This document shows, piece after piece, positions 37,301 through 49,800 of a stretch of 64,000 nt of DNA. Source of the stretch: Rotaria socialis. Its lineage: Eukaryota; Rotifera; Eurotatoria; Philodinida; Philodinidae. How positions within the stretch are numbered: position 1 is the stretch's first letter; each line of letters starts with the position of its first letter. The DNA is taken from NCBI GenBank assembly GCA_905331475.1, contig CAJNYU010002348.1, positions 274,955 through 338,954 of the forward strand. The letters run 5' to 3'. A program made the translations under genes and the position numbers. The notes below the pieces were generated by a model that was given only the letters and a program-made list of their open reading frames with translations, did not search any database and was not told the DNA's origin.

Positions 37301-40300
37301 CAATCACTCAGTTTACCAGATGTTCGATAACCTCCAAGTTCACGTGAACGAAGTTCTGCAAGTATGGTTTCTAAATCTAATCGATACCAATGTAATGAAG
37401 AATCGATAAGTGTGGAAATATTATGTTTATTTGCAAATGATTCATCGAAGTCATTCGATATCGGTGTACCTAAAAATAATCAAAAGATATTTTTTGATTT
37501 ACAAAACTAGTTAAACTTTATCATTACCTATTTGAACATTTAACATCGTCATTTTTGCTCGAATTTTAGGTCCAAAATCTGCGTCATCATTAACAAAAAT
37601 TGGTAGTGCACGTTCTGTCAATGGATGAATAGCATCAATACGTAAACGTTTCGCACCAGTTTTAGTTTGCTACAAAAAATCAAAATTTACTTTTAACATC
37701 GTTTTATTTATAGAAAAACCATTTCTCATACTTCGATTAAATCTGGTCGAGCTAATTTATGATTACTTTGTATATAGAGATGTGTAATATTTAATAAAGT
37801 TTCAGGTTTTATTGTAAATGTTTCAATAAAATCAAAATCATTCGTAGGAATCTAACATAAACATAGAACAGCATAGTATTTATTGTTTTTTTGGTGTATT
37901 TTTTTATACCGAAAGTTTAAAAAGTACATTAACTCCATTACATTCTCCCACCCACATGCGTTGAATATTAATTAAAGTTTGCCAATCATCTTTGTCTAAT
38001 GTATCAAGACTATCGTAGAGAGACTATTAAGAGAAAATAAAAAGGACACAAAAGATTATATTTCAGAAAAGGAATAAAGACAAAACTATACAACAGCAAA
38101 AATAAAAATAAAGCGGAACACTTAGAGTTCATTCATTCTATAACATTTTTTTAATTCATCAATTGTATAGAAATAATGATTATTCATGTTATATGGTTGA
38201 CATTCATATTTAAACGGAACAGGATATTCATTAAATAACATTCGCATAAGTATTTGATGTTGCGCAATATTATCTGGTGTACTGTTGTTAGAACGTCGAT
38301 ATATTTCCCATTGAATATTAGCTGCCATAGGTGAAATTAATTCACCACGCCAACCATTATTTTCATGTGTATATGTTTCATTAAGTGATGTTGATTTGTC
38401 ACTCAGTATAGGTATTTTCAGAAGTGTTACAAAGGGGATGATAGTCTCAGCGTGACCAAATCGTGCACGAAGAAAATATTTTGCATCTACTTGAGAACAT
38501 TGCTCTGAATGATGAAAGAAATCGTCAAGTAATATTTGAGCCATTTCATTGATTATAGTTTGATTTGTATATCCTGGACCTTTTTCATAATATTCCTAGA
38601 ATTGATTTGATTGAAAAAATTCCTTTTCTTCCTTTTTTTTTTTGTTTGAATAAATATATATTTACTTTTGCATCTTGAAGATAAGCAAACCAAGCTGATT
38701 CGTTTACATTAAAATATTTTTCTAATAAAGATTCAACACCCTCTTCTCGTAGATTTGAACCAATTAAATATAGGCCATGAAGCATACGAACAGCATCTAC
38801 TTCATTTCTTATCGATTTTCCAGATTCAACATCGACTATAAAATATGATCCATTCGTAAGTCTAGCAATAAACGATTCATCATATAATCGTTCAAGTATA
38901 CTACGAGCCATTTGTTTTGAATATGGTTGCATTTGAATGGATCGAAGTTTATTCTTTATATATTTCTCTTTTTTAATATATGTTTGATATTTATTATTCT
39001 CATAGAAAGAAAGCAGAGTGGGATTTGCTGGTTCATAATCGATTAGAGAAGTTATGCGTAATGGTAAACCTTGAACAAATGCATTTAAACTTGCCACTGT
39101 ACGAGATTTACCACTATCAATAACTTGAATACGTCTTGATGAATTACTCAAGAAAACTTCCGTAAATAATGGTAAAATACGATTAGTTAAACGGTGGGCA
39201 AGATTTTGGTGCTCAATCTTACCAAGTCCAGCAAGTTCGCCACGTCTATTTAATTATCGTATATAAAGAAAGTAGAGAGTTTGAAAAGTTAAATCATTTC
39301 GAATACAAACCCTAATTTATCATTGGCAGCGATAAAGTGTTGAAGATCGTCACCGAACTTTTCGCCATATTTTGTTAATGTTTTTTCTTCTTTTGCTTGT
39401 TTCCATAGTTCTGTTGTTAATCTATCATATTTTCGACCTTCTAATGCTCGAGAACCATGTCGAGCAACAATTTGTACGCATACGAGTTCAAAACCCGTAG
39501 GTGGTGGAGGTAAAAATACTGTTGACGATGGTGACTTATAAGGTGTTTTCGTTGAATAATATTTTTTATGTGCATTATTTGTTTCGCTAAGTACGAAACT
39601 TCTCATTAAGAGAAGAAGGTAAAAAAGGGGAGTGTTCATTATTCCATAGAACACAAGGTTATAGAAAGAATAAATGAAACACAATTCATAACTACGCACA
39701 GAGACACAAAAAAATTGTCTATTCTATTGATGATTGCGTAAAGGTAGGTGGAATAATTAAGAAATTATTTTTAGATTTTAACTAAACAATAATGGTACTT
39801 CGCACGATTAACATTTGATATTAAATATTTAAATATTCAATGATCTTCGCATGTTATTTTTACTAATGAGAAACGTAATCATCTTTACCTGCGTAAATGC
39901 GCGCGTGCGAATAAACCATTGCTTTAAATATTTTTTTTCTACAATTGCGCCAGATCTCCATGAACGACCAGCTTCATCGATTTGTTCATCTGCTAGTACG
40001 GTTTGATCAACAGGATCCCAATTAACAGCTGCCTAAATCATTAAAAGATATAGATGATTTAGTAATTTTCTAATGACGAATGAATGAATGAATATAAACC
40101 TTTTTTTGGTAAACTAGTCCTGCATGATATAACATAAGAAATATATGTTGCGTCCATCTATAATAATTTGGATCACATGTTGATAATTCCTAAGTTAATT
40201 ATTCATAAAAATTAATTAGATCAAAACAAATCATTTACTCGTTTCCAATCAAAACTACAACCAAGCTGTTTTATTTGTTGTTTCATATAAGCAATATTTC

Positions 40301-40928
40301 TATGGAGAAAATAAAAACATCTATGCTGAATCAATTGAAGACGATCAAATACGTTTTTGTCCATTGATCAGGTTCTTCGGATCGTTCAAAAGCAGCATTT
40401 TCAGCTGGTAAACCGAACGCATCCCAACCAATACAATGAACAACCTATTTGATAGTTGATCATAAAACAAAGAATCTAAACATTTAAAACAAAAACACTT
40501 ACTCGATGGCCTCGCATTCGATAATAACGTGCTAAAGTATCGCTTAAAGTATAAACACGAACGTGACCCATATGTAAACGACCAGATGGATAAGGAAACA
40601 TGGGTAGAATATACATCTTTTGTTTTTGATCATTATCCTTTTGTATTCAAGAGATAATGAGTTCATATAGAAAATAATTTGAAAGAGAGCCTTTTTTACT
40701 TGTTCTAATTGATATTTTTCATGTTCTTCAAATAATTTTGGTATCCAATGTTTTTCTATCTCTTTCGTTCGTTCGATTGCTGCAGTTTTGGGCTAGAAAA
40801 AGGCAGAAAAAAGTTCATTCTAGTTTTTAAATAAAATATGTTAATATTCAGTTAATTAAAATATGAAATACCTCTGTAATAGTTTGATCTATTATTACAA
40901 ATACAGTATTTCGTTGTTTTATGATCAT
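34301..40928 (-). CDS. LARS2: Leucyl-tRNA synthetase, mitochondrial
   Basis: A gene of many short exons for the class I synthetase that charges mitochondrial tRNA-Leu. The HIGH-type motif is in [20 protein letters not shown] (about 40580). Then come [48 protein letters not shown], the editing-domain region ([19 protein letters not shown]), [37 protein letters not shown] and the [12 protein letters not shown] motif (about 36430). A helical anticodon-binding region and a Lys-rich C-terminus follow, with the stop at 34301. The CP1 editing module appears complete. The intron from 39889 to 38028 is 1.86 kb and contains a whole second gene (MINPP1) on the same strand. Another intron (about 36310-35228) is about 1.1 kb. 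The ATG at 40928 gives only a short leader without a clear mitochondrial signal, so an upstream exon is possible. Confidence 0.93.
38122..39639 (-). CDS. MINPP1: Multiple inositol polyphosphate phosphatase (histidine acid phosphatase)
   Basis: Three exons: about 39639-39312, about 39248-38669 and about 38595-38122. The second ATG (39639) is preferred because it starts a clear signal peptide ([18 protein letters not shown]); the frame is open to 39699. The histidine-phosphatase motif is [17 protein letters not shown], with catalytic His and two Arg, and the C-terminal proton-donor region is [13 protein letters not shown] (HAE). MINPP1 removes phosphates from inositol hexakis- and pentakisphosphates in the ER lumen or outside the cell. 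The protein ends CYRMNEL, close to the SDEL ER-retention signal of the vertebrate enzyme, so ER retention is plausible. About 450 residues, near the usual 487. It sits entirely inside a LARS2 intron in the same orientation, so it must either have its own promoter or be excised with the intron. Confidence 0.93.
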
Positions 40929-41830
40929 GAGAGAAAGTATTTTAATTTTTCATCAATTTAAGGATAATATTTCAAAGTAACAAGCTGCTCGAAAAATCTG
41001 ATTCTGTTTTTAGAAAAAAAAACCTATTTCAAGTTCATCAGCATAAATTTCAACATCATTTATTACGAAAATTCTGTGAATGATCTACTATCTATCTTGT
41101 AAATCTATGATCTCAATAAAAAAAAAGTCTTTTTTTTCCAATTTTCCAAGTTCTGAAAGTATTTAAAGACATGAGTTTTTAATTATTCAATCTTAATATT
41201 TGTAAGTTATAAGGCAGTAACGCCCGAAAATATTATAGTTTGTGATAGTGCTTTCAACCATCGGTAATATCGCTTCATGTTAATCAAATGAATTGTTAGT
41301 GAGAAAGAGTTAATCTAAATTATTTTTGCCTACAGCATGGCCGAAAATAACGCAGCAATGTTCAGTGAGTTTTACTAAAGCATTGTTTTCTTTTCCAAAA
41401 AATTAGATCTATCATTGTTAAGATTTGATCTTTTATTTGTTTGATTCGAAGAAAATTTTATCATCTATCTTGGATGTGAACTTATCATAATCTGGACGAA
41501 TAAATTATGAAACAAGTACCCATTTGCCAGTTAGACTGTAGATTGTACGTCGACATTGGAGATATCGCATGTTTATTCTTTTCAATCTACAATGTGAGTT
41601 AATCTGTCAAATGATCTATAACCCTCAAGTTGTATATGAATGTATATTTAAATATAAAAGTTGAGATTCATCAGATAAAAGAGAAAAAGTATACAATGCA
41701 CCGGTTAAAATAGAGCCCAAAAAAACATGAGATTGAAAAATAAAAATAACCATGATCATTGAAATTGTTTTTTTCTTGTTGTTCGTGAGCTAAATGAAAG
41801 TAAGAATTTGATCAGTTTTGTTCATGTTCA
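40929..41830. other. Intergenic, one exon-like fragment
   Basis: Upstream of LARS2. At 41338 (+) an ATG frame (MAENNAAMF) is bordered by a TTGCCTACAG acceptor-like end and a GTGAGT donor-like end, but no continuing exon was found. Confidence 0.35.
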
Positions 41831-42430
41831 TTAAGTTACAAAACGTCGACATAAATAATTTTGTTGATCTTCATGCTTGTAACCAAATTTTTGATAAAAG
41901 TTAACTAAATGATCTTTACATTCTAATGATATTTTGTAACAATCACATTTATCGCGCGCAAATTGCGTTAACAAATCAACAAGTACTTTGCCTAGTTGTT
42001 GTCCACGACATCGATCATCTACAACAACATCTTCAATTCGACCACGTGTACCACATTGACGAATGAATTTTTTTTCACAAACTAGTGTTGCTGACCCAAC
42101 AATCCGTTGGTCAACATTTTTATCTTGAATAATCACAGTATAATATGTATTTGAACATTCTTTTAATTCACTAAAACGTTTTTCATAATCATCGTATGTA
42201 ATTGTTCCACATTCAGTTAATTGCCGAAGTAGTTCAATATAACCTTGATCGAAATCTGACTTTCCCAATGGTCGAACTATATATTTGCCATCGTAGATAT
42301 TTCCACAAAGCTTCGAATCTTTTAATGAGTAATCTTGGAATATTGATTCAAGCAAATTAATATCAAATAAATATTCGTTCTGGTGATTGTTGTCTGATAT
42401 TTTTGAAGTAAATCCGTTTTGTGCAGTCAT
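41831..42430 (-). CDS. GNPNAT1: Glucosamine 6-phosphate N-acetyltransferase
   Basis: Intronless GNAT-fold enzyme that transfers acetyl from acetyl-CoA to glucosamine-6-phosphate in UDP-GlcNAc synthesis, the precursor for chitin and glycans. Visible motifs are GKYIVRPLGKSDFDQGY, LRQLTECGTITYDDYEKRF, RIVGSATLVCEKKFIR, GRIEDVVVDDRCRGQQLGK (the acetyl-CoA pyrophosphate loop R-x-x-G-x-G/A type, here RCRGQQLG) and YKISLECKDHLVNFYQKFGY. The frame stays open to 42508; I chose Met at 42430 (MTAQNGF) because the 26 extra residues are unlike the family. Length is about 199 residues, typical for the family. Confidence 0.93.
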   Translation of the reverse strand: MTAQNGFTSKISDNNHQNEYLFDINLLESIFQDYSLKDSKLCGNIYDGKYIVRPLGKSDFDQGYIELLRQLTECGTITYDDYEKRFSELKECSNTYYTVIIQDKNVDQRIVGSATLVCEKKFIRQCGTRGRIEDVVVDDRCRGQQLGKVLVDLLTQFARDKCDCYKISLECKDHLVNFYQKFGYKHEDQQNYLCRRFVT

Positions 42431-42694
42431 CCTTTTCTTCAGAAGAAATAAAACGAAAATAAGCGAATGAACCAGCCGATGTACTGGATACTCTAATGAA
42501 ATAAGCAAGCATTATTTATTGTACTAATAGTATATAGACAAATATAATTTTATAGACAATAGATGGCAGTGAAAACTGATCGTTTATCTTGTTTCTATAT
42601 ATTATACAAAACGAATATTTTCTTTTAGTAGATTAAACATAAGACAAAAACAAAAATAATATTTGTTTATTTTATAAGAAAACTATTTTCTTTC

Positions 42695-43161
42695 CTATTT
42701 AATACTTTTATTTCTTATATTACGATTCTTTAAACCTATATGTCGATTGCCTGTGCAACCTTTTCGATGTTTAGTTATAGCATTTTCAGTGGCAAACTTT
42801 CGCTGACATAGAGAACATTGATATGAACGATCATCTGATGATTGAATTAAATCATCTTTTGAATTATATTGTCTTTTGATTATATTTTGAAATTGTTGAT
42901 GTTTTTCTCGCCAATGAGTTTGTGGAAAATGTTTAGTGGAAGGTTGATGTTTGTCACGATTAGTATTTGATTGATTTGAACTAATGCTATAATCAAGACC
43001 TTTCCATCGATGTAATTGACTATCATAATAATAACGATGCAAAGAATTTGTATGAAGTATCGTGGCTTGTTTACAAGCTCGTTCGTGGTCGACGAGACGA
43101 TTTGAAATAAAATGACGATTACATATTAGACATTTTTGAAGATTTGAATTTTGTTCATTGT
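42695..43161 (-). CDS. ZC2HC1-type zinc-finger protein, 5' end missing
   Basis: The last exon holds two C2HC-type fingers: CLICNRHFISNRLVDHERAC and, nearer the end, CSLCQRKFATENAITKHRKGC. Between them lies a linker with HRWKGLDYS. Two C2HC fingers of this spacing, each C-x2-C-x12-H-x3-5-C, are the mark of the ZC2HC1 (FAM164) family of small proteins of unclear function. The C-terminus is basic. The exon begins at an acceptor-like TTTTTGAG|AC, immediately preceded in frame by a stop, so at least one upstream exon is needed; I could not identify it in the next kilobase. Confidence 0.75.
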
Positions 43162-44387
43162 CTCAAAAATAAATATTAAAAGCTCATTTTCTTAAAAATA
43201 TGATATGACTTTTGGTGGACGATATAAAATTGTTATTTTTTCGATCTATTTCTATATCAAAAATTACTTGTCTAAACTATGATGAGATTTTAAGAAACTC
43301 TTCAAGATAAAATTTCTATGATAGTATAAAATGAATCATTTTTCTAATCGACAGCGTAGGTGAAAACGCTCCACTATCAGCTAACGAGAAACAAAAACTC
43401 CTATGATGTAAACATCCCTAATTCAATCGTTTAATGTTGTTGCTATTCTTAAGAATAATTTCCTATGAAAAGGTTTAATATGTCTTATCTATGAATTGTG
43501 TGTTTTCTACAGATGAGCAACGATGGAAACTTTAACAAAAAGGAATTATACTATCTTCGTTTAACTTAAACCATTTGTCTTCGAACTTGTGTAATGAAAT
43601 ATTCCAGACAACAGAACGATGTTCATATGTCTCAAACTTTTAGAAAATCGATGTGAGCACATTCAAATTGTAGGAAACTAAATAATTTTCGAAGAAGCCG
43701 TTTTTGAGCCATAGGGAAACCGGACTGTTTTCTTCATCAATCTTCTTGCATTCAAATCTATCTACTGTAAGTTTTCTTTGTAATCGAAGTTAATCGATCT
43801 CTTTTTTTTAAACAAAATAATTGAAATGTGAGAAATTATTATTCGATACTAGCACTTATTGCGATAGCTGTAAAGTGTAACATTCCGTATAAGCATATTT
43901 TTTTTATCCCCAAGTGCCGTTTGTGGTAGTTTTTTTCTTTAGTATACTTATCATTAAAGACTTCAAACACAACTCAGGCACTCTTGATAACATCAGACGT
44001 TTTTTTTCTGAATATATTTTGCTGAAAATGTTAAGTTTATATAAGATTTCAATGGTATACTTTGTTTTTTAACGTGAACATGTAAATCTATTATTTGATT
44101 TTAGTTTTTTTTTCAAGAATTATTCAATGGATAAAGAAGAAACAGATTTCAAAATTGTAAAAATTCACAAATATTGATGAAAACAAAAATAAGAAAATTA
44201 ATTCACGCAAACCTGATTTTTGATGTTTATCTTGAAGTTCAACTCTTTGTCGTTTTCGCCGATATTCTTTTGACATTGATAGTCGTCAACGATAAAATTG
44301 AAAATTTTGATTTTATTCAATGTTGAAAAAAGACAAAAAATAAAATAAAACAAAATACACAAAAAAGTCACTTGACAACATATTCTA
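43162..44387. other. Intergenic, upstream exon of the zinc-finger gene may lie here
   Basis: AT-rich; no motif-bearing frame seen. Frames at 44198-44677 on either strand overlap the LRMDA 3' end and are shadows. Confidence 0.4.
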
Positions 44388-45448
44388 TTATAAGTCTCCA
44401 TCGCGAACAAATTTATTTCCTTGGCTCCCATCTCCATTATATTTTGATGGAACTTTTCCAACAGATATTCGATGTTTACTTTTATCTGTATCTGCTGGTA
44501 ATGGTGTATAATAAGTGTTTCTCTCTTGATTTCTGTCATCATTGTTTGTTGATGATTGCGATTGCTTTATCTCAGTTATTGAATAAAGTATATCACCTAG
44601 TTGTCCTGCAATACGACGTTCATTTGGACTTATTTCACTGGCATCAAGAAATTTCAATGTTGGTATACGAAATATAAGTAAATGTCTATAACGTTGATAT
44701 TCTTCATCGAGACGATTCTGTGCAAATGTACTAAGATCTGCACTATTCGATGATGTTTGACTAGTTGCAACTATTCGATATGGGCATGCTTCATTACCTA
44801 ATAGGGATAGATGTGTAAGCATTGGATATGCATAACGTAATTGATCAACTAATTTATAGATGTCTTGGAAACGATTTTTATTTAACATCAATGTATGTAA
44901 ATTAGGTAATTTTGGAAAACGTGTATGGGTGTCATCTAAGTCGTTGTCATCTAGTATAAGTTCTTCAAGATTAGGAAAATGTCTAATACAAGCGAGTGAA
45001 CGGAATCGATTTTTACTTAAATCAAGAATCTAAATAAGAATTGAAAAATAAAAACACAAGTTACTTTGATTAAAATGATTGCTATTTTAATATGCACTTT
45101 TACCTTGGTCGTAAGTGAGTACGCTTCAATAATACTCTGTGGAATATCGTCAAAATGCGAACCAATACAAATAAGTCTTAGAAAATCACTATCATATATG
45201 AATTGACTATCTTCATCACCTGGATTTAGTGTTGAATCTGTTGATAGATCAATGGTGTCAAGTAGCTTTCCTTCGTTCTCAGGGATTTTTATTGTCGTTT
45301 CATCTTTAGACAGATCGCCTTGGTTATCCGGTTCATCACTCATTGTGTCGCCGCTAATATCGCTTGATGATACTGGTAGAGAATATGCCGACGTTGTAAC
45401 TGCTTCAAAATGATGATGCAGCAAGAAGTAACACGAAAATGAATGCAT
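44388..45448 (-). CDS. Leucine-rich repeat protein, LRMDA (C10orf11) type
   Basis: Two exons. Exon 1 (to about 45104) is an acidic Ser/Asp-rich region followed by the first repeat (FLRLICIGSHFDDIPQSII). Exon 2 continues ILDLSKNRFRSLACIRHF, NLEELILDDNDLDD, PNLHTLMLNKNRFQDI and LTHLSLLGNEACPYRIV, the LRRCT-like cap (YQRYRHLLIFRIPTLKFLDA) and a tail with YYTPLPA and SQGNKFVRDGDL. The LSLLGN.ACP, FLDA, YTPLP and GN+F+RD.. signatures match vertebrate LRMDA, a cytoplasmic LRR protein linked to melanosome-type Rab32/38 traffic. The start is unclear: the first ATG (45448) gives a 35-residue extension, and MSDEPDN (45343) is the likely alternative. Confidence 0.8.
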
Positions 45449-46808
45449 ACAAATGATAAGATATCAAATGATGAAAACTAAATGTTTTGCTGCGTTTTCA
45501 TCGTTCCTTTTAATGCTGCCTATTTATACGACGTAATAAAAATAAATAAACAAATGGCATGCGCCACCAAAGGACAATCGAAAATAATACTACAATAATA
45601 TGGTTAGCATAAACGACAGAAATAAAGATTCGCGATGCACTTTTTTTAACCCAAAAGTACGTTTAAAACAAAATGGGCAGTCGTCAATTATATGTCTAAG
45701 ACTTCGTTTTTTCTCGTATGTGATAACTTTACTTATTTTTTGTCAGAACGTTCCTTCGAAGAAAGCTACATTCAAATCTACAACATTATTCCGCATATGA
45801 ATCTTCAGAAAAAGTAGATAGAAAAAAAACAACTTAATAAAAAGATAGACGATGATCTCAAAAGATGAGTCATAGGTAAGTACGTAGAATTCTATTGTCA
45901 TCATACATCACATGATATGTTTGAAGTTTCTCTAGCCTATTCAAAAAACATTTTTTTTATAGTGAAGCTCAAATATTCATTTTTAGCGAAAATTATAGTT
46001 TACAATTGAAATGCATAGATTACAGAAGAGATATGAAAGTAAAACCAAACAAAATTTTCCGCCGACTTTTCAATAATTATTCAACATGAAATTCTACGTG
46101 TAATCTAATCTAATACATAGAACGTTTATATTAGTCAAACATGTTCATGTACAAAAGATATATTGTCATCGTTGATGTCTCTAAGTTAGTCAATGCTATC
46201 TTCTCGAAGATTTTAGAACGAACTAAATGATTCAAAGGCACTCAATAGAAACAAACTATTATGGTAAAAGAATTTTCCTATTTAAGCTTTTGATATTTTT
46301 ACATATTTGGATGATTGAAACTTCATCGATAAACTAGAGATACTTGACACTACACTTCATCTACATTCAAAATATATTATTTCCAGTTCATCCGTCGTCA
46401 TTATTATTATTTATCAATAATAACAGGACCTACTTTAAGATACTTCTGTTGCACTTTCGAAATTGAACTTTGTTGTTCTATCAAATGAGTTTCATTGAAT
46501 AGTTGTGCGTTTATTCCAAATGAGTTATTCATTGTGTGAGAGTTTAAGTTGTTCTCAGCGACATCATTATTGTTATGACAATATTATCGAGTACTTTTGA
46601 ATTCAAATTCAAATTTCTTTTTGCGACAACAATTTCAAACTTTTACAGAAAGCAGTAAAATCAATTAAGTTTGCTTTATTTTCTCTCTTTTATTTGCTCA
46701 TATACCATAATTTGTCTTATTCAAACTCACTAATATCTCAAACATAGTTTCTCTCTGAAAATTGATATCTTTTATCTTTATTTTTTATTGTGTAAAAAAA
46801 ACAGAACT
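45449..46808. other. Intergenic, no gene seen
   Basis: Between the LRMDA start and the TRPM 3' end. AT-rich, without recognised repeats or motifs. Confidence 0.5.
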
Positions 46809-49800
46809 TTAAAAACTTGTCGATTCCAAAGGATCAACTTCAGCACCACGACATTTACATTGACAAGATACATATAATGGTTGATTGGCTGCTGAAACAA
46901 AAAAAGAAAAGTGAATAAATAACAATTTCAAAACATGGAAATTATTGATTTACCAGATCTGTTTTCACTAATTTGTTTTTCTTTCCAATACCTTTCAGCA
47001 ATTCTTTGTTGATGTTTTCGATGACGTTGTTGATCATAATCATTATTTTCAGTAAAAGCATGTTTTTGAATATGATGAAGTTCTATAAAAGAAGAATTCA
47101 ATCTATTAGAACATTTTCCATCCAATTCAATTTACTTCTACGCATCATATAACTTATTGGCCATAGTAATAAATTAAGTGGTGGAACAAACATATCTTTT
47201 TCTTCATATTCTCTTAGAACAACATAAAAATTATAGCACCAGGCTGGATGTGATTCACCATGAACACGTTGAATTGTAAAACTAAACAACACGAAATAAA
47301 ATTTAAAAAAAAGATTCTACAAGTATTGATTGGTTACGTACTTAAATAAAGCTATAAGATTATTTAATAAAAGAACATATGCAATAATTAAAAAGGCTAT
47401 TGTTAAAATTAGAGTAACAAATCCATAAGCATCATTTTGTGCTGAAAATAATTGAAAATTGTGATTTTTTCTTTTATAGTTAAAATGCGACAGAACAAAC
47501 CTGAGTATTGAACATTAACAGAATCACTTGTTGTTAAACTCGTACTTCCAAAAATTTTCCACGTACCCCATTCAATAATATTTCGAAAAATTTCCATATT
47601 AGTTAAATTTCCGCCATTTTGTACTGTGGTAAAATAGGTTGAATTCGACCAAATAACAAATGATGATGTTGATATTAATGAATAGGTTGTTATTGTATAA
47701 GCCAAATAAAAAATAAATATAAAAAGTAGAAATAATATTAAATCTTTCATCTAAAACAAAGAAAACATATTAGATGAAAGAAAAGAAAAATCTTGTCTAA
47801 CCGTATGAAATATCATAATTAATTTTGGTCCTAATGTTTCCGACGCAAGAAATACATGTAAACATCGCATATACCATAGACATAAATCAAGACTCATAAA
47901 TATCCTAGTAACATTAAAATTCAAAAATAACAAATTGTTACGCTTCGATTTTCTTTCTCTTACTTCGATACTGCAAATACAGTATCTTTTACAATAAAAC
48001 GTGTAGAAAAACCAATTATCCAAAAGGTAAAAGCAGCAAAATCTAATATATTCCATGGATCATTCCTATAAAATGACCATACTGTATTGCGATGGCGTTT
48101 TAATCCTTCTAATCTTGTCCAAAAAGGATTTTGATCTAACACAGATTTAACATGCGAAATAATCTAGAAAGATAATATCGAATCAAAATTTTAATACCTA
48201 AAAATAAAAAAATAAAACAAAATTTCATACTTGTCTAAGTTCATCGAAAGCTATTGATACAAGAAATATATGTACAATTAATTCAGTTATTGGAATGGGT
48301 AATCGATTTATATTGGAACGTTTTTCTTGATAAATATTCAATGGAAAATAATCGAATAAAATCGTGTAACTGAATAATATCAGAAATATAATATATGAAG
48401 CCTAAATTCAAACAAGAACATAATAGATAGAAAAAATAAATAGAAATAGAAATAGAAAGAACTCCATTTTATAACCCTGTATCAATTAATACTGATCTCA
48501 TCAGCTAATCTGACCCAATCGTAAAAACGTTCGTGTCCATTTCATCCCTAATTTTGATTCCAATCTATGATTAGAATATCTCGCCATTAATTTAGGGAAA
48601 ACTTTTCAAAAGTTTCAATAAAAATGTTCGAGAAATACAAGTCTTCTATAATTTGTTAGAACTTTCCTACTGTCTGAAAGTTAGTTATCGCTTCGCTATG
48701 AAAAGATAGTGAATTTCGTGATCGATATAATCACATTCTTTTTCTATACATAAAATAATAATACGAACCATATTATAACGAAATCGAATGAATGCATTTC
48801 CATGATAAAATCGGCGAAAAAGTTCGAAAATATTTGCCATTGTACTCCGGTGTTTACTGTTTTTATGTTCAAATTCATTCATATTATCGTGTAGAAAAAT
48901 CCGATTATGTACAAATGGAATAAACAAAAGCAATGGACAAATGCATACAAGACAAATCTATAATTGAAATAAATATTGTTTTATATGTTTTAACATTGCT
49001 TCTTTTGTCGTCTATTTCTATTACCAGTATTTCCCATACAAAATTTTTATTGACATGAAACTCCTTTCCATACCAGACTGTATTAGTATACGATTGTAAG
49101 CATTTGGTTGATACTAATGTTTTTGAACAAAGATCATCGATTAGAGCTAACGCTTCTTGTTCTTGATATAAATTTGATTTTTCATTTAAGAGTCGCCTTG
49201 TTTTTTCTTCATTGTCTGCATGATACAGATCAAGAATATCGGCAGCGTATTTTTGAAATTGTCTTCAATATCAAAAAATAAAATTCATTCAAATTCGATT
49301 CAAACATAAATTGACTTACTGGCGATGCTTTCGATAATTAATGGAAGTCGTATGATCATTGTTTTCTTTATATTGACACCATTGACTGACAAGTAACAAT
49401 GCAACAATCGAATCCTAATATATAGCAAAAAGAAAGAAAAAGAAAGTTTTCCTTATTAGGACTTTTTTCCAGTCTATACTTCTAATCGAGTACAAATACT
49501 CAAAACAAGATCAAAATATTGATTTTCAACTGCCCAACAGAATAAAAGTCGAAGATTTTCTAGAAAAAATATCAATAAATAATTTATTGAAACAAAAATA
49601 TCATCATCATCATCATTATCAACATACTTTTAAGTCGCACATCACGATCAAGAAGATATACTGGCACTGACATATGCTCTTCCATGAGTTCAACCACATG
49701 ACTTTCTATATGGGAGAAAAAAATGCCAGCGAAATTCTCGCTCTCTATTTTTAAACAAATGTTTTGTTCTTACTTTTTCTATTCGGCTAAATAAAACGAA

